A stretch of DNA of 64,000 bases from Calothrix sp. NIES-3974 (GTDB taxonomy: Bacteria; Cyanobacteriota; Cyanobacteriia; Cyanobacteriales; Nostocaceae): the NCBI RefSeq assembly GCF_002368395.1, contig NZ_AP018254.1, positions 2,790,001-2,854,000 of the forward strand, in the 5' to 3' direction. The translations under genes were made by a program, and so were the position numbers. Shown piece by piece: positions 8,281 through 19,800 of the stretch; position 1 is the first letter of the stretch, and every line of letters starts with the position of its first letter. The notes under the pieces are model-generated. The model did no database searches and was not told where the DNA came from. It saw nothing but the letters and a program-made list of their open reading frames with translations.

Positions 8281-11103
8281 TTACGAATTACGAATTACCA
8301 AATGCAGTTTTGTTAATAATTCTGAGGTCGTATAGGGTTTGGCTAAAAATTGGGTGAGGTGGGAATCCAGCATATTGTGATAAATTTGACTACTGGCCAC
8401 CAATCCACTGACTAGAACCACTGGTAGATAGGGGTTCATTTTCCGCAGGGTATGGATAGTATCACTACCATCCATATTCGGCATCATCATATCAATAATG
8501 GCAGCGCGGATTTTATCTTTGTGTTGAGCGTAAAGTGCGATCGCTTCGATTCCGTCACTGGCAACCATTACTTGATAATTATTAGCAATTAACGTTTTCT
8601 GGGTAATTTCCCGGATAGCCTGTTCATCATCGACAACTAGTATCCATTCCCCCGCACCTGTAATCACCTGTGGATGTTCGACGGTTTGGGAAAGTTGGGT
8701 TTGCATCGCGGGTAGGTAAACTTTAAAGATAGTTCCGACTCCGATTTGACTGGAGACATTGATGAATCCCTGATGTCCTTTGACGATGCCTAAAACTGTG
8801 GATAAACCTAAACCTGTACCTTTACCGAATTCTTTGGTGGTAAAAAATGGCTCAAAAATGCGATCGATTTTGTCTTTGGGGATACCGCAACCGGTGTCAC
8901 TGATATTAATTTGAACATAGGAACCGACACGGGCTTCAATGTTCATGCGGGTATAATTTTCATCTATAGTAATATTTTTAGCAGTAATTTTTAAGTGTCC
9001 TCCCTCCGGCATGGCATCGCGGGCATTGAGACAGAGGTTAATTAAAATTTGGTGAATTTGGGTGGAATCACCGCATATTTGCCACAGTTCTGGTTGAATT
9101 TCGGTCTGGATACTAATCGTTTTTGGAAAGGTTTGTTCGATGATTTGTTGAATTTCTTGAATGATTTGGGGTATTTGAATAATAGTGCGATCGCCTTCCA
9201 TTCCTCGCGCGAAGGAAAGTACCTGTTTCACTAGGCTGGCTCCGCGTTTGGTATTGTTTTCAATTATTTCTAAAATCGGTTTTAATTCGGGATGATTGGT
9301 TTTAATTTGTAATACCTGGGTTGCCATTAAAATCGGTGAGAGAACATTATTTAAATCATGGGCAATCCCACTGGCTAGGGTGCCAATACTTTCCATTCTT
9401 TGAATTCGTAAAAATTGATTTTCTAATTCCTTGGCATGGGTAATATCCGTGTCAACGGTTAAAATTGATTTGGGTTGCAAATACTCATCTAATACCAATG
9501 TCCAGCGACTTTCAACGATTATGTCCTTACCCGCTTTCGTAATTTTACGTAGTTCCCCCTGCCAAGCTCCTTCTTTCAGAACTTGGTTATAAATATCTGC
9601 TAATTCGGGTTTTGGTGTCTGAAATAGTACATCGGTGGCATTTTTACCAAAAACTTCCCCTGCTTCCCACCCATAGATTTTTTCCGCACCGTGGTTCCAC
9701 AGTAAAATTCGATTGGATAAATCCCTAAGAATAATCGCATCGGTGGTAATATCCAGTAAAGCGGCTTGTTCCCGAATTTGTTGCTCGTGGCGTTTGCGAG
9801 CGGTAATATCTTCAAAAATACATAAATTACCTAAATACTGATGATGGCGATCGCGAATTTGTGTGCCAAAATGACGGATAATTCTGCCATCAACCAGGGG
9901 TATTTCGGCTTCAATAATTTGAGCATGGGTCAAATTCTCAAAGGATTGGTTACATTTGCGAAATACTTCCCCATCTGCAACTAAATGCATACAATTAGCC
10001 GTCACATCCTGATGGGATAATTTACCAGCTTGCAAATCGGTGACGGAGTAGGGTATTTGCCAAATATCACAAAATCTTTGATTGCAGTAGAGAATTTGGT
10101 CAGTCCGGCTATCCACCACGTAAAAGGCTAAGGGGGATACATCCGTCATTGACCTTAGTAGGGCCTCTTTCCATTCTAATTCTAAATCTGCCAGTTTATG
10201 GGCTGTGATATCCTCTAACACATAGGCACAACGATTACAGGGATGGCAACAGGAACCAATGGAGGTGACGGTGGCTTTAAAGTAATGTTGGCTATTACCT
10301 ATGTTGTGAACATATTCAAAACTTCTGGATTCTCCAGTCGATAGGGTATAGTGGTAGTGCTGGAGCCACAACTTTAATATCTCCGGTTTTACTCCTAATT
10401 CGGAAGCAAATTTATTGGCCATTGTTGCTGGTGTCAAACCGAAGAAATTGGCGGTCGCTTGGTTATCGGAAATGTGGAGAATATCGTTTTCTGTCACCTC
10501 CACAATTCCCATCATCATGGGGGTATTATCAAAAAAGCTCAGTAGGGTACACTCGCTATTTTTCAATGCTGTTTTTGCGGTTTCATATTCTGCTTTGATA
10601 GTTTCTAATTCTGCCATCCCCAGACGCAAATCCAATTGACGCATGATTAACCGCGCAATTCTCGTTAAACCATCAATTTGGCCTACACTTAATTGATGAG
10701 GCTTGCTATCGAACACACATACAGTCCCAATTATCACCCCTTCTTCTGTAACTAGGGGAACTCCCGCATAGAAGCGAATATAAGGTTCCCCCACCACAAA
10801 GGGTGATACTGCATATTCAGGTACATCTAGAGTATCAGGAATAATTAAAGGCTTGGTGGAAGCTACGCAGATGGGACAAAAACCCACATTCGCTGGTGCT
10901 TGCTCCACTTCGATGCCAACTTTAGCCTTGAACCATTGGCGATCACCATCCATCAGATTTATAATCGCCATTGGTGTATCACACAACTGTGCTGCCAAAT
11001 TGACCAAATCATCAAATGGCTGTTCGGGGGGTGAGTCAAGAATTTGGTATTTTTGCAGCATTGCTGTTCGCGCTGCTTGGTTGTCCAATACAAATGCGCT
11101 CAT
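8281..11103 (-). CDS. GAF-PAS hybrid sensor histidine kinase with C-terminal receiver
   Basis: A 940-residue cytoplasmic-looking hybrid two-component kinase. A GAF domain (about 1-165) is followed by three PAS-like domains (about 185-300, 310-430 and 435-560). Then come HisKA with the phospho-His in SGIAHDLNN (about residue 581), HATPase_c with [18 protein letters not shown] and GKGTGLGLS, and a receiver domain with the Asp in [11 protein letters not shown] (about 870). No transmembrane segment or DNA-binding domain is seen. The signal and final output are unknown, because no response regulator gene is adjacent. Its last codons are written by ATTACGA heptamer repeats that continue into the spacer. 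Confidence 0.93.
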   Translation of the reverse strand: MSAFVLDNQAARTAMLQKYQILDSPPEQPFDDLVNLAAQLCDTPMAIINLMDGDRQWFKAKVGIEVEQAPANVGFCPICVASTKPLIIPDTLDVPEYAVSPFVVGEPYIRFYAGVPLVTEEGVIIGTVCVFDSKPHQLSVGQIDGLTRIARLIMRQLDLRLGMAELETIKAEYETAKTALKNSECTLLSFFDNTPMMMGIVEVTENDILHISDNQATANFFGLTPATMANKFASELGVKPEILKLWLQHYHYTLSTGESRSFEYVHNIGNSQHYFKATVTSIGSCCHPCNRCAYVLEDITAHKLADLELEWKEALLRSMTDVSPLAFYVVDSRTDQILYCNQRFCDIWQIPYSVTDLQAGKLSHQDVTANCMHLVADGEVFRKCNQSFENLTHAQIIEAEIPLVDGRIIRHFGTQIRDRHHQYLGNLCIFEDITARKRHEQQIREQAALLDITTDAIILRDLSNRILLWNHGAEKIYGWEAGEVFGKNATDVLFQTPKPELADIYNQVLKEGAWQGELRKITKAGKDIIVESRWTLVLDEYLQPKSILTVDTDITHAKELENQFLRIQRMESIGTLASGIAHDLNNVLSPILMATQVLQIKTNHPELKPILEIIENNTKRGASLVKQVLSFARGMEGDRTIIQIPQIIQEIQQIIEQTFPKTISIQTEIQPELWQICGDSTQIHQILINLCLNARDAMPEGGHLKITAKNITIDENYTRMNIEARVGSYVQINISDTGCGIPKDKIDRIFEPFFTTKEFGKGTGLGLSTVLGIVKGHQGFINVSSQIGVGTIFKVYLPAMQTQLSQTVEHPQVITGAGEWILVVDDEQAIREITQKTLIANNYQVMVASDGIEAIALYAQHKDKIRAAIIDMMMPNMDGSDTIHTLRKMNPYLPVVLVSGLVASSQIYHNMLDSHLTQFLAKPYTTSELLTKLHLVIRNS

Positions 11104-11949
11104 TCTATATCCCTACGCTTGCTCAATTATGACAATCCCGGTATTTTGCTACTCCTGATACCCCCTCACCGGAACGATATCAAAAATAAACTTTGTTTGC
11201 TAGGGGTAAATTCCCCCACCCATTAAGATCAAATTCATGACTACATCCCTATCCCTTGCTTGACACAGAAGGAGTGGGGAGTAGCCATCATGTAGACAAA
11301 GCCTCTCGTGGATAACTGCATACACCAGAACCTATGACGGTGATTTTTTCCCACTCCCAACTCCCTGTTCCCCCGATTTGGTAAAAAGATGCAATATATC
11401 GGGTTTATCAACCTCTTCTCTGCAACCTGACGGTTTTTCTCCCTAATTCCTACAAATCTATGGAAAATCTGCCTCTAATTTCCGTTTCTACTAGTAGATG
11501 GTTGATAATTCATTCTCATCAACTTAACCATAGTTTATATGGATAAATCTCATGAGAATTAGACTTGGACTAAAATCAATCAAAATAAACATTGGAAACA
11601 TCAAATACAAAATTTTTAAACCTGTTTATAGAGATATAGTAAGTGAAATTAAATTTATTGGGCAGCAGCTTATTTCCTCTTATTTACGTAAAATCACGTA
11701 GAATCATCATCCCAAATGTACCTTTTCTCCCATTTAAACCACAGTTAACAAAATATTAAGTTTACTGACAAAATTTTGCTAGAGCGAAATTTAGAATCAC
11801 AGACTTAAAAATGCATAGTTATGAATGAATATATGTGGGATGATGTCACTCAGGTGACAATTAGGGCACTGGGTCTCAAATACTACCGCAATTGTTCAAA
11901 AAATCACAAATAAATCAGAATAGTTATTAACATAAATTAATAAAAACCA
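11104..11949. other. Intergenic region, no gene seen
   Basis: An 846-bp spacer between divergent genes (hybrid kinase and moaE). I found no ORF with recognisable features and no RNA gene. The half nearest moaE is AT-rich and probably holds the promoter, but no confident -35/-10 pair stands out. Confidence 0.4.
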
Positions 11950-12465
11950 ATGATTTCCAGTCAACCATCTACCCCCAAGTTGCCATTAATTAGCCCATTA
12001 ACAGCATCTGACCCCAGAGACAGTTTTGCGATCGCCTTTGCTCCCCTATCCCTAGCAGAGGTGTATGCTCAAGCTGGGGACGATAGTAATGGAGCGATTG
12101 TATTAATGAGTGGAGTTGTCCGCAACCAAACTGAAGGCAATCCAGTTTTATACTTGGAATATCAAGCCTATGAACCGATGGCGATGATAGTATTTAAGCA
12201 AATTGCCAAATCCATCCGTGAACAATGGCCTGATGTCAATCGGGTGATTATTCACCATCGGATTGGTAAACTAGAGATAGGGGAAATTAGCGTTTTAGTC
12301 GCCGTTGGTTGTCCCCATCGCAGTGAAGCATTTGCAGCCTGTCGTTACGCCATTGATACCCTCAAACACAATGCTCCCATTTGGAAAAAGGAATATATCC
12401 GCACCCCCCAGGGAACTATCACATCGAATTGGGTGAGTATTGGTGCTTGCGAGGAAAATTGTTAA
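11950..12465 (+). CDS. moaE: Molybdopterin synthase catalytic subunit MoaE
   Basis: A 171-residue MoaE. With thiocarboxylated MoaD it adds the dithiolene sulfurs to precursor Z (cPMP), making molybdopterin for nitrate reductase and similar enzymes. Family motifs seen are GAIVLMSGVVRN near residue 55, YLEYQAYEPMA near 69, HHRIGKLEIGE near 100, the segment CPHRSEAFAACRYAID, and the near-terminal PIWKKEY lysines of the active site. It is about 20 residues longer at the N-terminus than many MoaE proteins. No other moa gene is in the window. Confidence 0.93.
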   Translation: MISSQPSTPKLPLISPLTASDPRDSFAIAFAPLSLAEVYAQAGDDSNGAIVLMSGVVRNQTEGNPVLYLEYQAYEPMAMIVFKQIAKSIREQWPDVNRVIIHHRIGKLEIGEISVLVAVGCPHRSEAFAACRYAIDTLKHNAPIWKKEYIRTPQGTITSNWVSIGACEENC

Positions 12466-12670
12466 GGTTATAGGATGCAGGGAAAAAATAATTGGTTAGG
12501 GCTGACGTAAAAGTAACGCCACTGCGTCATTACCTACGTAGCTTGCTCCCCGCAGAGTGTGGAGGACGAAGTAATTACGAAAATCCTGCGATTGCTTGCC
12601 GAAACTGCATTCCGGTCGCTGCGGACAAATCTTCTTTGCATAAGTCCTGTTGGTTTTATATCTACCGCTC

Positions 12671-12790
12671 TCAAAGAGAAACTGTGCTACTAAATATCTA
12701 TCAAAATTTAGGAGACGACCCGACGGGTTGTTTCCGGAGACGACCCGACGGGTCGTCTCTACTGGGTTCAATCCAAAATCTAAAATCCCA
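12671..12790. repeat. Dispersed repeat, copy B (inverse of 6300-6401)
   Basis: An inverse copy of the repeat at 6300-6401. CAAAGAGAAACTG, TACTAAATATCTATCAAAAT, a doubled GAGACGACCCGACGGGT hairpin and TGGGTTCAATCC occur in the reverse order. The hairpin is duplicated in this copy. It lies directly before the start of the DHH-CBS-CCA gene, so an upstream in-frame extension of that gene would run through a repeat and is not believable. The AAATCC/AAATCT heptamers end the element. Confidence 0.65.
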
Positions 12791-12799
12791 AATCCGTTC

Positions 12800-15502
12800 A
12801 TGGACTTAATCCTTTGCCACACAACAGCTGATTTTGACGCACTTGGTGCGGCAGTGGGATTATCGCGGATTTTACCTGGTAGTAAAATCGTATTAACTGG
12901 TGGTGCTCATCCACCGGTGCGGGATTTTTTGGCATTGCACCGGGATGAGTATCCGTTGATGGAGCGTCGGTCGGTAAATCCGAAGCAAATTCGCTCATTG
13001 GTGATTGTTGATACTCAAAATCGCGATCGCATTGGTGCTGCTGGGGAATGGTTGGATTTACCGAATGTGGAGGAGGTGATTATTTATGACCATCACCAAC
13101 AGGATGGGGATATTCCGGCGACGAAGGTATATTTAGATCAGGTCGGTGCAACCACCACTATGATTGTGGAGGAGCTTCAACGCCGACAAATTCAACTTTC
13201 CCCCATTGAAGCCACCGCAATGGCTTTAGGTATTCATGTTGACACGGGTTCCCTGACCTTTGAACAGGCTACTTCTAGGGATGCGATCGCCTTGGGATGG
13301 TTGATGGGTCAGGGGGCTAATTTGAAGGTGATTAATGAGTATCTTGACCCTGGTTTGTCGGTTCCCTTGCAGGCTTTGCTGAAAACGGCTTTGGAAAAGT
13401 TGCAATATTTATGTGTTAGGGGATATACAATTGCCTGGGTGATTTTGCGGACTGAGAGTTTTGTCCCAGGTTTATCTAGTTTAGCTTCCCAGTTGGGTTC
13501 GATTGCTGAAATTGATACTTTACTTTTAGCCCATGAATTTCCTTTGCGGGAAGGGGATATGCGATTAAGTTTAATTGGGCGATCGCAAATTTCGGGAGTG
13601 AATTTGGGGGAGTTATTTGCCGAATTTGGGGGTGGTGGTCATTCCCAAGCTGCATCTTTAAATTTACGGGGGGTGGATGCGCAGGCTATTATCCATCAAT
13701 TAATTGACAAACTCAAAGCTGATATTCCCCAACCACCAACTGCGAGGGATTTAATGTCATCCCCGGTGCGGACAATTCGTCCGGAAACCACCATTGCTGA
13801 AGCTCAACGGATTTTATTAAGATACGGTAATTCTGGACTTTCGGTGGTGGATAGTCAAGGTGAACTGGTGGGGATTATTTCTCGACGGGACATTGATATT
13901 GCTCTCCACCACGGTTTTAGTCATGCACCCGTCAAGGGTTACATGACAACGAATCTCCACACTATTAGTCCCGATACCAGTTTGCCACAAATTGAGGCTT
14001 TGATGGTGACCTATGATATTGGTCGCTTACCTGTCATCGAAAAGGGACAATTAGTTGGGATTGTCACCCGGACAGATATTTTACGGGAACTCCATCAAGC
14101 TAATCGTCAAAACCAAAATACCACCCACCCCAGCACCAATTATCCCCCATCAACCTACAATCCGGAAAAACGTCTTGCACCCCAACTATGGCAATTATTA
14201 GTTAAAGCCTCCCAAGCAGCTAGTCAACGGGGATGGCATTTATACTTGGTGGGGGGTGCTGTCCGGGATATGTTATTGGCGGGAGATAGTCAGGAAAAAT
14301 TACTAATTAAAGATATTGATTTAGTGGTTGACGGTTTCCACCGTGCTGCGGATGTGGGAGCGGGGGTGGAACTCGCCAAAGCACTGCAAACTGAGTATCC
14401 CCAAGCACGTTTAGATATTCATGGAGCCTTCCAAACCGCCGCTTTATTATGGCACAAAGACCCAGAATTTGACTCATTATGGGTAGATATTGCCACAGCT
14501 CGCACCGAATTTTATCCCTATCCCGCCGCCAACCCGGAGGTGGAAGCCAGTTCAATTCGTCAAGATTTATACAGAAGAGATTTTACGATTAATGCGATCG
14601 CCCTGCGGTTAACTTCTCCCCGAAGTGGGGAATTACTGGATTTTTTTGGTGGCATTATTGACATTGAGAATAAACAAATTCGGGTTTTACATGCCAATAG
14701 TTTTATTGAAGACCCCACCCGCATCTATCGCGGTGTCAGATTTGCCACCCGTCTCGGTTTTACCATTGAACCGCAGACGGAAGCCTATATTCGCTATGCG
14801 GTCAATAGTGGTGTTTTTTACCGGACTACCCGTGAAAACCGCAGAACCCCAGCCCTGCAAACCCGTCTCAAAGCTGAATTAAAGTTAATTTTGCAGGCTT
14901 CCTATTGGCAAAAAGCGTTAGAATTATTATCTCAGCTAGATGCACTTCAATGTATTCATCCCACCCTCAAACTCAATCATCAACTTTTGCGACAAATGCG
15001 TTTGGTCCACAGGTGTTTACAGAAATTCCAGCACAGCGAAAGTTTAGTTGATTGGCAAATTCGGTTAGAAGTGTTAATTGCGCATTTGGAACCAGAATAT
15101 CGTTCCCCGGTAGCGATTCAGTTGCAGCTTCCAGAAGATAGCATCAACCGGTTGCGTCAGCTACAGGATGCGGTTTCATCTGTAACTACCGATTTATCTA
15201 CCACCCACCAACCTAGTCACATCGTCCGAACTCTGCGACGCTACGACCTACCAATGTTGATTTTAATTGCTTTGCAAACTCCCCGTCCCATTCGTCAACA
15301 AATCTGGCATTATTTTACCGTTTTACGACCAATTCAACCTGTGTTAAATGGCAATGATTTGAAAAAATTAGGTTACAAACCCAGTCCTTTGTTTAAACGG
15401 ATTCTGGATGATTTATTAGCTGCAACCCTAGACGGATTAATTACAGATAAAATTTCTGCTGAGAGTTATTTGCAACAGAAATATCCCCTTACTGAGTCTT
15501 GA
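12800..15502 (+). CDS. DHH-CBS-CCA tRNA nucleotidyltransferase fusion protein
   Basis: A 900-residue multidomain protein. Residues 1-310 are a DHH/DHHA1 phosphoesterase: DFDALG at 11-16, a DHH in IYDHHQQDG near 97, and the DHHA1 motif GGGGHSQAA near 276. Residues about 313-430 are two CBS domains. Residues about 470-900 are a class II poly(A) polymerase/CCA-adding nucleotidyltransferase: LVGGAVRDMLL near 483, the metal-binding DID in DIDLVVDG near 505, and RRDFTINA near 593. CCA enzymes add or repair tRNA 3' ends, while DHH domains hydrolyse small nucleotides or short RNA. The fusion is known in cyanobacteria and some other bacteria. The ATG at 12800 is chosen because the upstream in-frame 50 codons lie in a repeat. 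An IS630 element sits about 20 bp after the stop. Confidence 0.9.
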   Translation: MDLILCHTTADFDALGAAVGLSRILPGSKIVLTGGAHPPVRDFLALHRDEYPLMERRSVNPKQIRSLVIVDTQNRDRIGAAGEWLDLPNVEEVIIYDHHQQDGDIPATKVYLDQVGATTTMIVEELQRRQIQLSPIEATAMALGIHVDTGSLTFEQATSRDAIALGWLMGQGANLKVINEYLDPGLSVPLQALLKTALEKLQYLCVRGYTIAWVILRTESFVPGLSSLASQLGSIAEIDTLLLAHEFPLREGDMRLSLIGRSQISGVNLGELFAEFGGGGHSQAASLNLRGVDAQAIIHQLIDKLKADIPQPPTARDLMSSPVRTIRPETTIAEAQRILLRYGNSGLSVVDSQGELVGIISRRDIDIALHHGFSHAPVKGYMTTNLHTISPDTSLPQIEALMVTYDIGRLPVIEKGQLVGIVTRTDILRELHQANRQNQNTTHPSTNYPPSTYNPEKRLAPQLWQLLVKASQAASQRGWHLYLVGGAVRDMLLAGDSQEKLLIKDIDLVVDGFHRAADVGAGVELAKALQTEYPQARLDIHGAFQTAALLWHKDPEFDSLWVDIATARTEFYPYPAANPEVEASSIRQDLYRRDFTINAIALRLTSPRSGELLDFFGGIIDIENKQIRVLHANSFIEDPTRIYRGVRFATRLGFTIEPQTEAYIRYAVNSGVFYRTTRENRRTPALQTRLKAELKLILQASYWQKALELLSQLDALQCIHPTLKLNHQLLRQMRLVHRCLQKFQHSESLVDWQIRLEVLIAHLEPEYRSPVAIQLQLPEDSINRLRQLQDAVSSVTTDLSTTHQPSHIVRTLRRYDLPMLILIALQTPRPIRQQIWHYFTVLRPIQPVLNGNDLKKLGYKPSPLFKRILDDLLAATLDGLITDKISAESYLQQKYPLTES

Positions 15503-15522
15503 GGATGAATTTTCAATTCATA

Positions 15523-16538
15523 CAGCACTTTCGAGGCAAATGAGGTACACTTGTTATTAGTGCATCAAAAATTAAAATGAAACCCTACTCAATCGATTTA
15601 CGAGAAAAAATAGTAAGTGCTTACGAAAAGGGTGATACATCAATTCGAGGAGTAGCTGTGCAGTTTGGTATAGCAAAAAGCTATGTGCAGAAGCTAATCA
15701 GGCAAAAAAGATTGGAAGGGCATCTAGAACCCAAAAAGCAAGGTGGAGCAATGAAGGGTAAGCTAGATGATTACGGTAGCGAATTAGCAGAAATGGTTCA
15801 AAGTTACCCGGATTTAACTTTATTGGAATATTGCGAGTATTTTGGAGAAAAATATAACATTTGGGTGTGTGCAAGTGTGATGTGTTGTGCATTGCAAAAA
15901 CAAGAATTAACTCGAAAAAAAAGACTTTACGTAGCAGCCAAGCGAAAACAGAAAGAGTCCAAAAACTGAGATTAGAATATTGGGAGAAAGTAAAACACAT
16001 AGACCCAGAAAACCTTGTGTTTATAGACGAAATGGGTGTTTTGCTTGGTTTGACTAGAACTCATGCTCGAAGCGATCGCGGGAGTAGAGCTTATGATTTT
16101 AAACCATATTACCGAGGTGCAAAAATAAGTGTAATTGGAGGAATTAGCTTCAAAAAAGTCTTAGCTGTGATGACTTTAAATGGCTCAATGAATGGAGAAG
16201 CTTATAAAGTTTTTGTAGAGCATTTTTTACTTCCACAATTATGGGTTGGTGCAGTCGTTGTAATGGATAATCTGCCAGCACATAAAGTCGAAGAGATTAA
16301 GCCTTTGATTGAATCTGTAGGAGCAAGTGTTCTTTATCTATCTCCTTATTCCCCTGAATTTAATCCAATTGAACATTGGTGGTCACAATTAAAAGCGTTC
16401 TTAAAACAGTTTTCTCCTAAAAGTGCATCTGTAGTTGATGGTTTAATTAAAATTGCACTGACATTAGTTGATCCAAAGCATCTAAAAAATTGGTTTACTA
16501 ATTGTTGCTACTGTACCTCATAAACCTCGAATCTGCTG
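15523..16538 (+). mobile_element. IS630-family insertion sequence with TA target site
   Basis: About 1016 bp bounded by near-perfect inverted repeats of roughly 30 bp (left CAGCACTTTCGAGG...ATGAGGTACA; right complement CAGCAGATTCGAGG...ATGAGGTACA). Each end is flanked by TA (15521-15522 and 16539-16540), the target duplication typical of IS630/Tc1-mariner elements. It contains one transposase gene in two frames. All ends and catalytic motifs are present, so it may still be active. It inserted just downstream of the CCA enzyme and breaks no gene. Confidence 0.9.
15577..16523 (+). CDS. IS630-family transposase, made by -1 frameshift
   Basis: Two overlapping frames encode one transposase. The first (15577-15969, 130 residues) has an N-terminal helix-turn-helix region with the stretch SIRGVAVQFGIAKSYVQKL. 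The second frame continues to 16523 and carries the DDE catalytic domain: the first Asp in VFIDEMG, the second in VVMDNLPAHK, and the Glu in NPIEHWW. The overlap holds A_AAA_AAA at 15915-15921 (a run of eight A), a canonical -1 slippery site. Slipping there joins TRKK to KTLRSS, giving a normal family sequence of about 315 residues. Programmed frameshifting is therefore more likely than decay. Confidence 0.88.
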
Positions 16539-16869
16539 TATTTGTATTTACCCAAAAAATATTTGCAACACATCCATTTTGTAGAGACGTAATATATTAC
16601 GTCTCTACTGGGTGGTGTTGTAGTGCGATCGCATTATACAAAATGCAATTTTACCGGTAATTTCGACAGTATATCCATCTAGTACAGGATTCGGTTCGGG
16701 GTGGTTGATTGTAGTGATGCGATCGCGGGATTTTCTGCGATTACAGATATCTACACCTAAATAACCGTATTGAATTATGATCGTTGCGTAGAGACGTAGC
16801 ATTGCTACGTCTCTACAAACAAAATTCTGTAGGATTATGGAATAACATCCAAAATCCCAAAATCCTAAT
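16539..16869. repeat. Spacer with two GTAGAGACG hairpins
   Basis: This 331-bp gap holds palindromes GTAGAGACGTAATATATTACGTCTCTAC at 16581-16608 and GTAGAGACGTAGC/GCTACGTCTCTAC at 16788-16816. They belong to the dispersed hairpin family seen elsewhere in the window. Their position between convergent transcription units would allow a termination role. No gene is supported. Confidence 0.6.
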
Positions 16870-19800
16870 TTAATCTTCTTCTTCTCCTTCTTCAATAATG
16901 GCACTTCGATCCAACACCAACAAATTACGCAATTGGTCAGTGTCCAGTTCTGTTAACCAATCTTCCCCTGTCCCAACAACTTGTTCGGCTAATTGCTTCT
17001 TACTTTCGATGGTGTCGTGGATTTTTTCTTCGAGTGTACCGCTACAAACGAATTTATGCACCTGAACGTTGCGGGTTTGACCAATACGAAATACCCGGTC
17101 AGTAGCTTGATTTTCCACCGCAGGGTTCCACCATCTATCAAAGTGGATGACATGGTTGGCACGGGTAAGATTTAAACCAACTCCACCAGCTTTCAGGGAT
17201 AATATCATAATCGGAGGTGCTTGGGGGTCGTTTTGGAAGCGGTCAATCATGATTTCCCGGTCTTTTTTCTTGGTGCTTCCGTATAAAAAGAAGATTTCGC
17301 GGTTGAGTTGCTGTTCGAGGTAGGGTTGGAGGAGTTTTCCCCATTCGGCAAATTGGGTAAAAATTAAACTGCGGTCTCCTTCGGCGATAATTACTTCTAG
17401 CATGTCTTCCAGTCGTTGCAGTTTTCCGGAATTGCTACTATCAATGCGATTTTGTTTTAAGTATTGTGCTGGATGGTTGCAGATTTGTTTGAGTTTGGTA
17501 ATTAATGCCAAAATCATTCCTTTACGCTGGATTCCTTCAGCTGCTTCGATTTCCGTGAGGGTGGTTTCCACGATTTGTTGATATAAATCAGCTTGAGCTA
17601 AGGTTAAACCGCAAAATTCGGTAATTTCTTGTTTTTCCGGTAAATCTTGGATGATGGTGCGATCACTTTTTAGTCTTCTCAAAATAAATGGTTGAACGAG
17701 CGATCGCAGTTGTCCGAGGGAGGAGGTATCACCATATTTTTCGATGGGGATGGCGAAGCGACGTTGGAAGAATTGTCTGTCACCGAGATAACCGGGGTTA
17801 AGGAAGTCTAAAATTGACCACAGTTCCTGTAATCTGTTTTCGATGGGGGTTCCGGTTAATGCGGTACGAAAATCGGCTTGTAGTTGACGAATGGCTTGGG
17901 ATTGTTTGGCTTCAGGGTTTTTGATATTTTGGGCTTCGTCAAGGGCGATTACTTGCCATTTTACCTGTTGTAGGGTTTTCAGGTCACGGGGAACCAGAGG
18001 ATAACTGGTAATAACTATATCATGTTTTTGGGCGATTTCGACAAATTTTTTGTCCTTGGGACGTTTATCACCGTGGTATTGCCAAACTTTGAAGATGGGA
18101 GCAAATTTTTTGATTTCCCGTTCCCAGTTCCCCATCACGGAGGTGGGACATACTAGTAAAGTGGGATTTTCTAACTTATCGGCTTCCTTCAGATGCAGAA
18201 GAAAGGTGATAAATTGGGCAGATTTACCTAAACCCATGTCATCGGCAAGACATCCCCCTAAACCCCAGCGTTCGAGGAATAACAGCCAAGCAACACCTCT
18301 AGCTTGGTAGGGACGTAATTCCCCTTGTAAATTTTTCGGTGGGGGGAGGGTGGCAATGGTTTGATTATTAGTTAAGGCACTGATTAATTCCTGGAGCGCT
18401 CCGGAAGCCTCAAAACTAACTACGGGTAACTTTTCGATGGTTTGGGTATCCCCGGTACTCAAGCGTAAAGCATCTTCCAGGGATAAATTCATCCCCTGTT
18501 GACGATTGGCAAAAAAAGATTGGGCTGTTTTGATATCCTGCGATCGCAATTCGACCCATTCGCCGTTAATTTCCACCAAGGGGCTATTGAGGGCAACTAA
18601 ACGGTCAAATTCCTGCTGAGAAAGGGTTTGCCCACCAATGGCTAATTCCCATTTAAAGTTTAACAGGCTTTTTAACCCCGTTGTCACCTGATTTTTATTC
18701 GGGGTTTGGGCTGTAATTTTTAAGCCTAATTTGTTTGCCCAACCTTCCCGATTGGCTAAAGATGGTGGTAAAATCACTCCCAATCCACTATCTTCTAACC
18801 GCCAAGCCACTGTTTTAATAAACTCGTAGGCTTGGACAGGAGTTAACTCACAATCCACAGGGGACTGGGTTGCTAAACTGTCGGCGATGGGTGAAAATAA
18901 CCGTGATGCCAAACCCAATCCCCGTAAAAATGTCTCCTGGGGTTGTTCTATCGTCCGTCCCTGGTAATCAAAACTGGGTTGGGGATGTTGCCAAATTGTC
19001 GCCGCATCCACCCGAAAGTTAACATCATCGGTGGCTTGGAGAAAATAAGCCAGCTTCCAAGTATTACTCCCCTGGGGGGGTGTTTTTAACTCGAAACCAG
19101 TTCTAAATAAACTTTTTCCCGCCAATTGGTATTCCAGGGGCATAGTCCAAGCTTTCAAAACCCCTGCCAACCTTTCTGCACCCAGGGCTTCCATTACCAA
19201 GGGATTTGCTGATACAGTTAAATTATGCAACCATTGCCGCACCACCAGCGGTAAGGCTGCTAGAAGCCGCGTTTCCCCTGTGGAAAGGGAACTTACCATC
19301 TGCCGAATCTGAACATCCACAGCCCCATCTAGGAACCCCTGGATTAATGATTGGGGTGGGGGGGGATAATCGAGATGTAATCTCTTTTCTTTATCTGTAT
19401 TTTCCGCAAATAAATTAATAAACCGACACCCTAAAGGCATCCGTTGCCCAAACTTTTCTAAGCGAGCCGTATCCACTGCACTATCAATAATTGCCTTCCA
19501 CTTGGCAACTGCTCCACTGCCGGGAATCCGTTCTAAACTAGGCAAAAATTTACACCGGGCGATTAAATCCAAACTCCACCTAGCTACCTGGGACCAAAAC
19601 CGTAAATCACTACCAATAAATCCCTGTTCCGGGGTGGGATTCAAGGGTAAAGAATGCAAAAATGCGATCGCATCATTTCCCTTTAAACAAATCCCCTCTA
19701 TCTGCCAAGGGAATAGGTCTATATTGGCAAAATCAAGGGATTCTAGGGGAGTTGATGAATGAATCGGTACAGGTAAATTATCCACCCCACCTGTCCAGCG

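Noticed and set aside
12650-12799. In-frame N-terminal extension of the CCA-adding fusion protein
   Set aside because: It reads through a dispersed repeat and hairpin; the protein family starts at the ATG at 12800.
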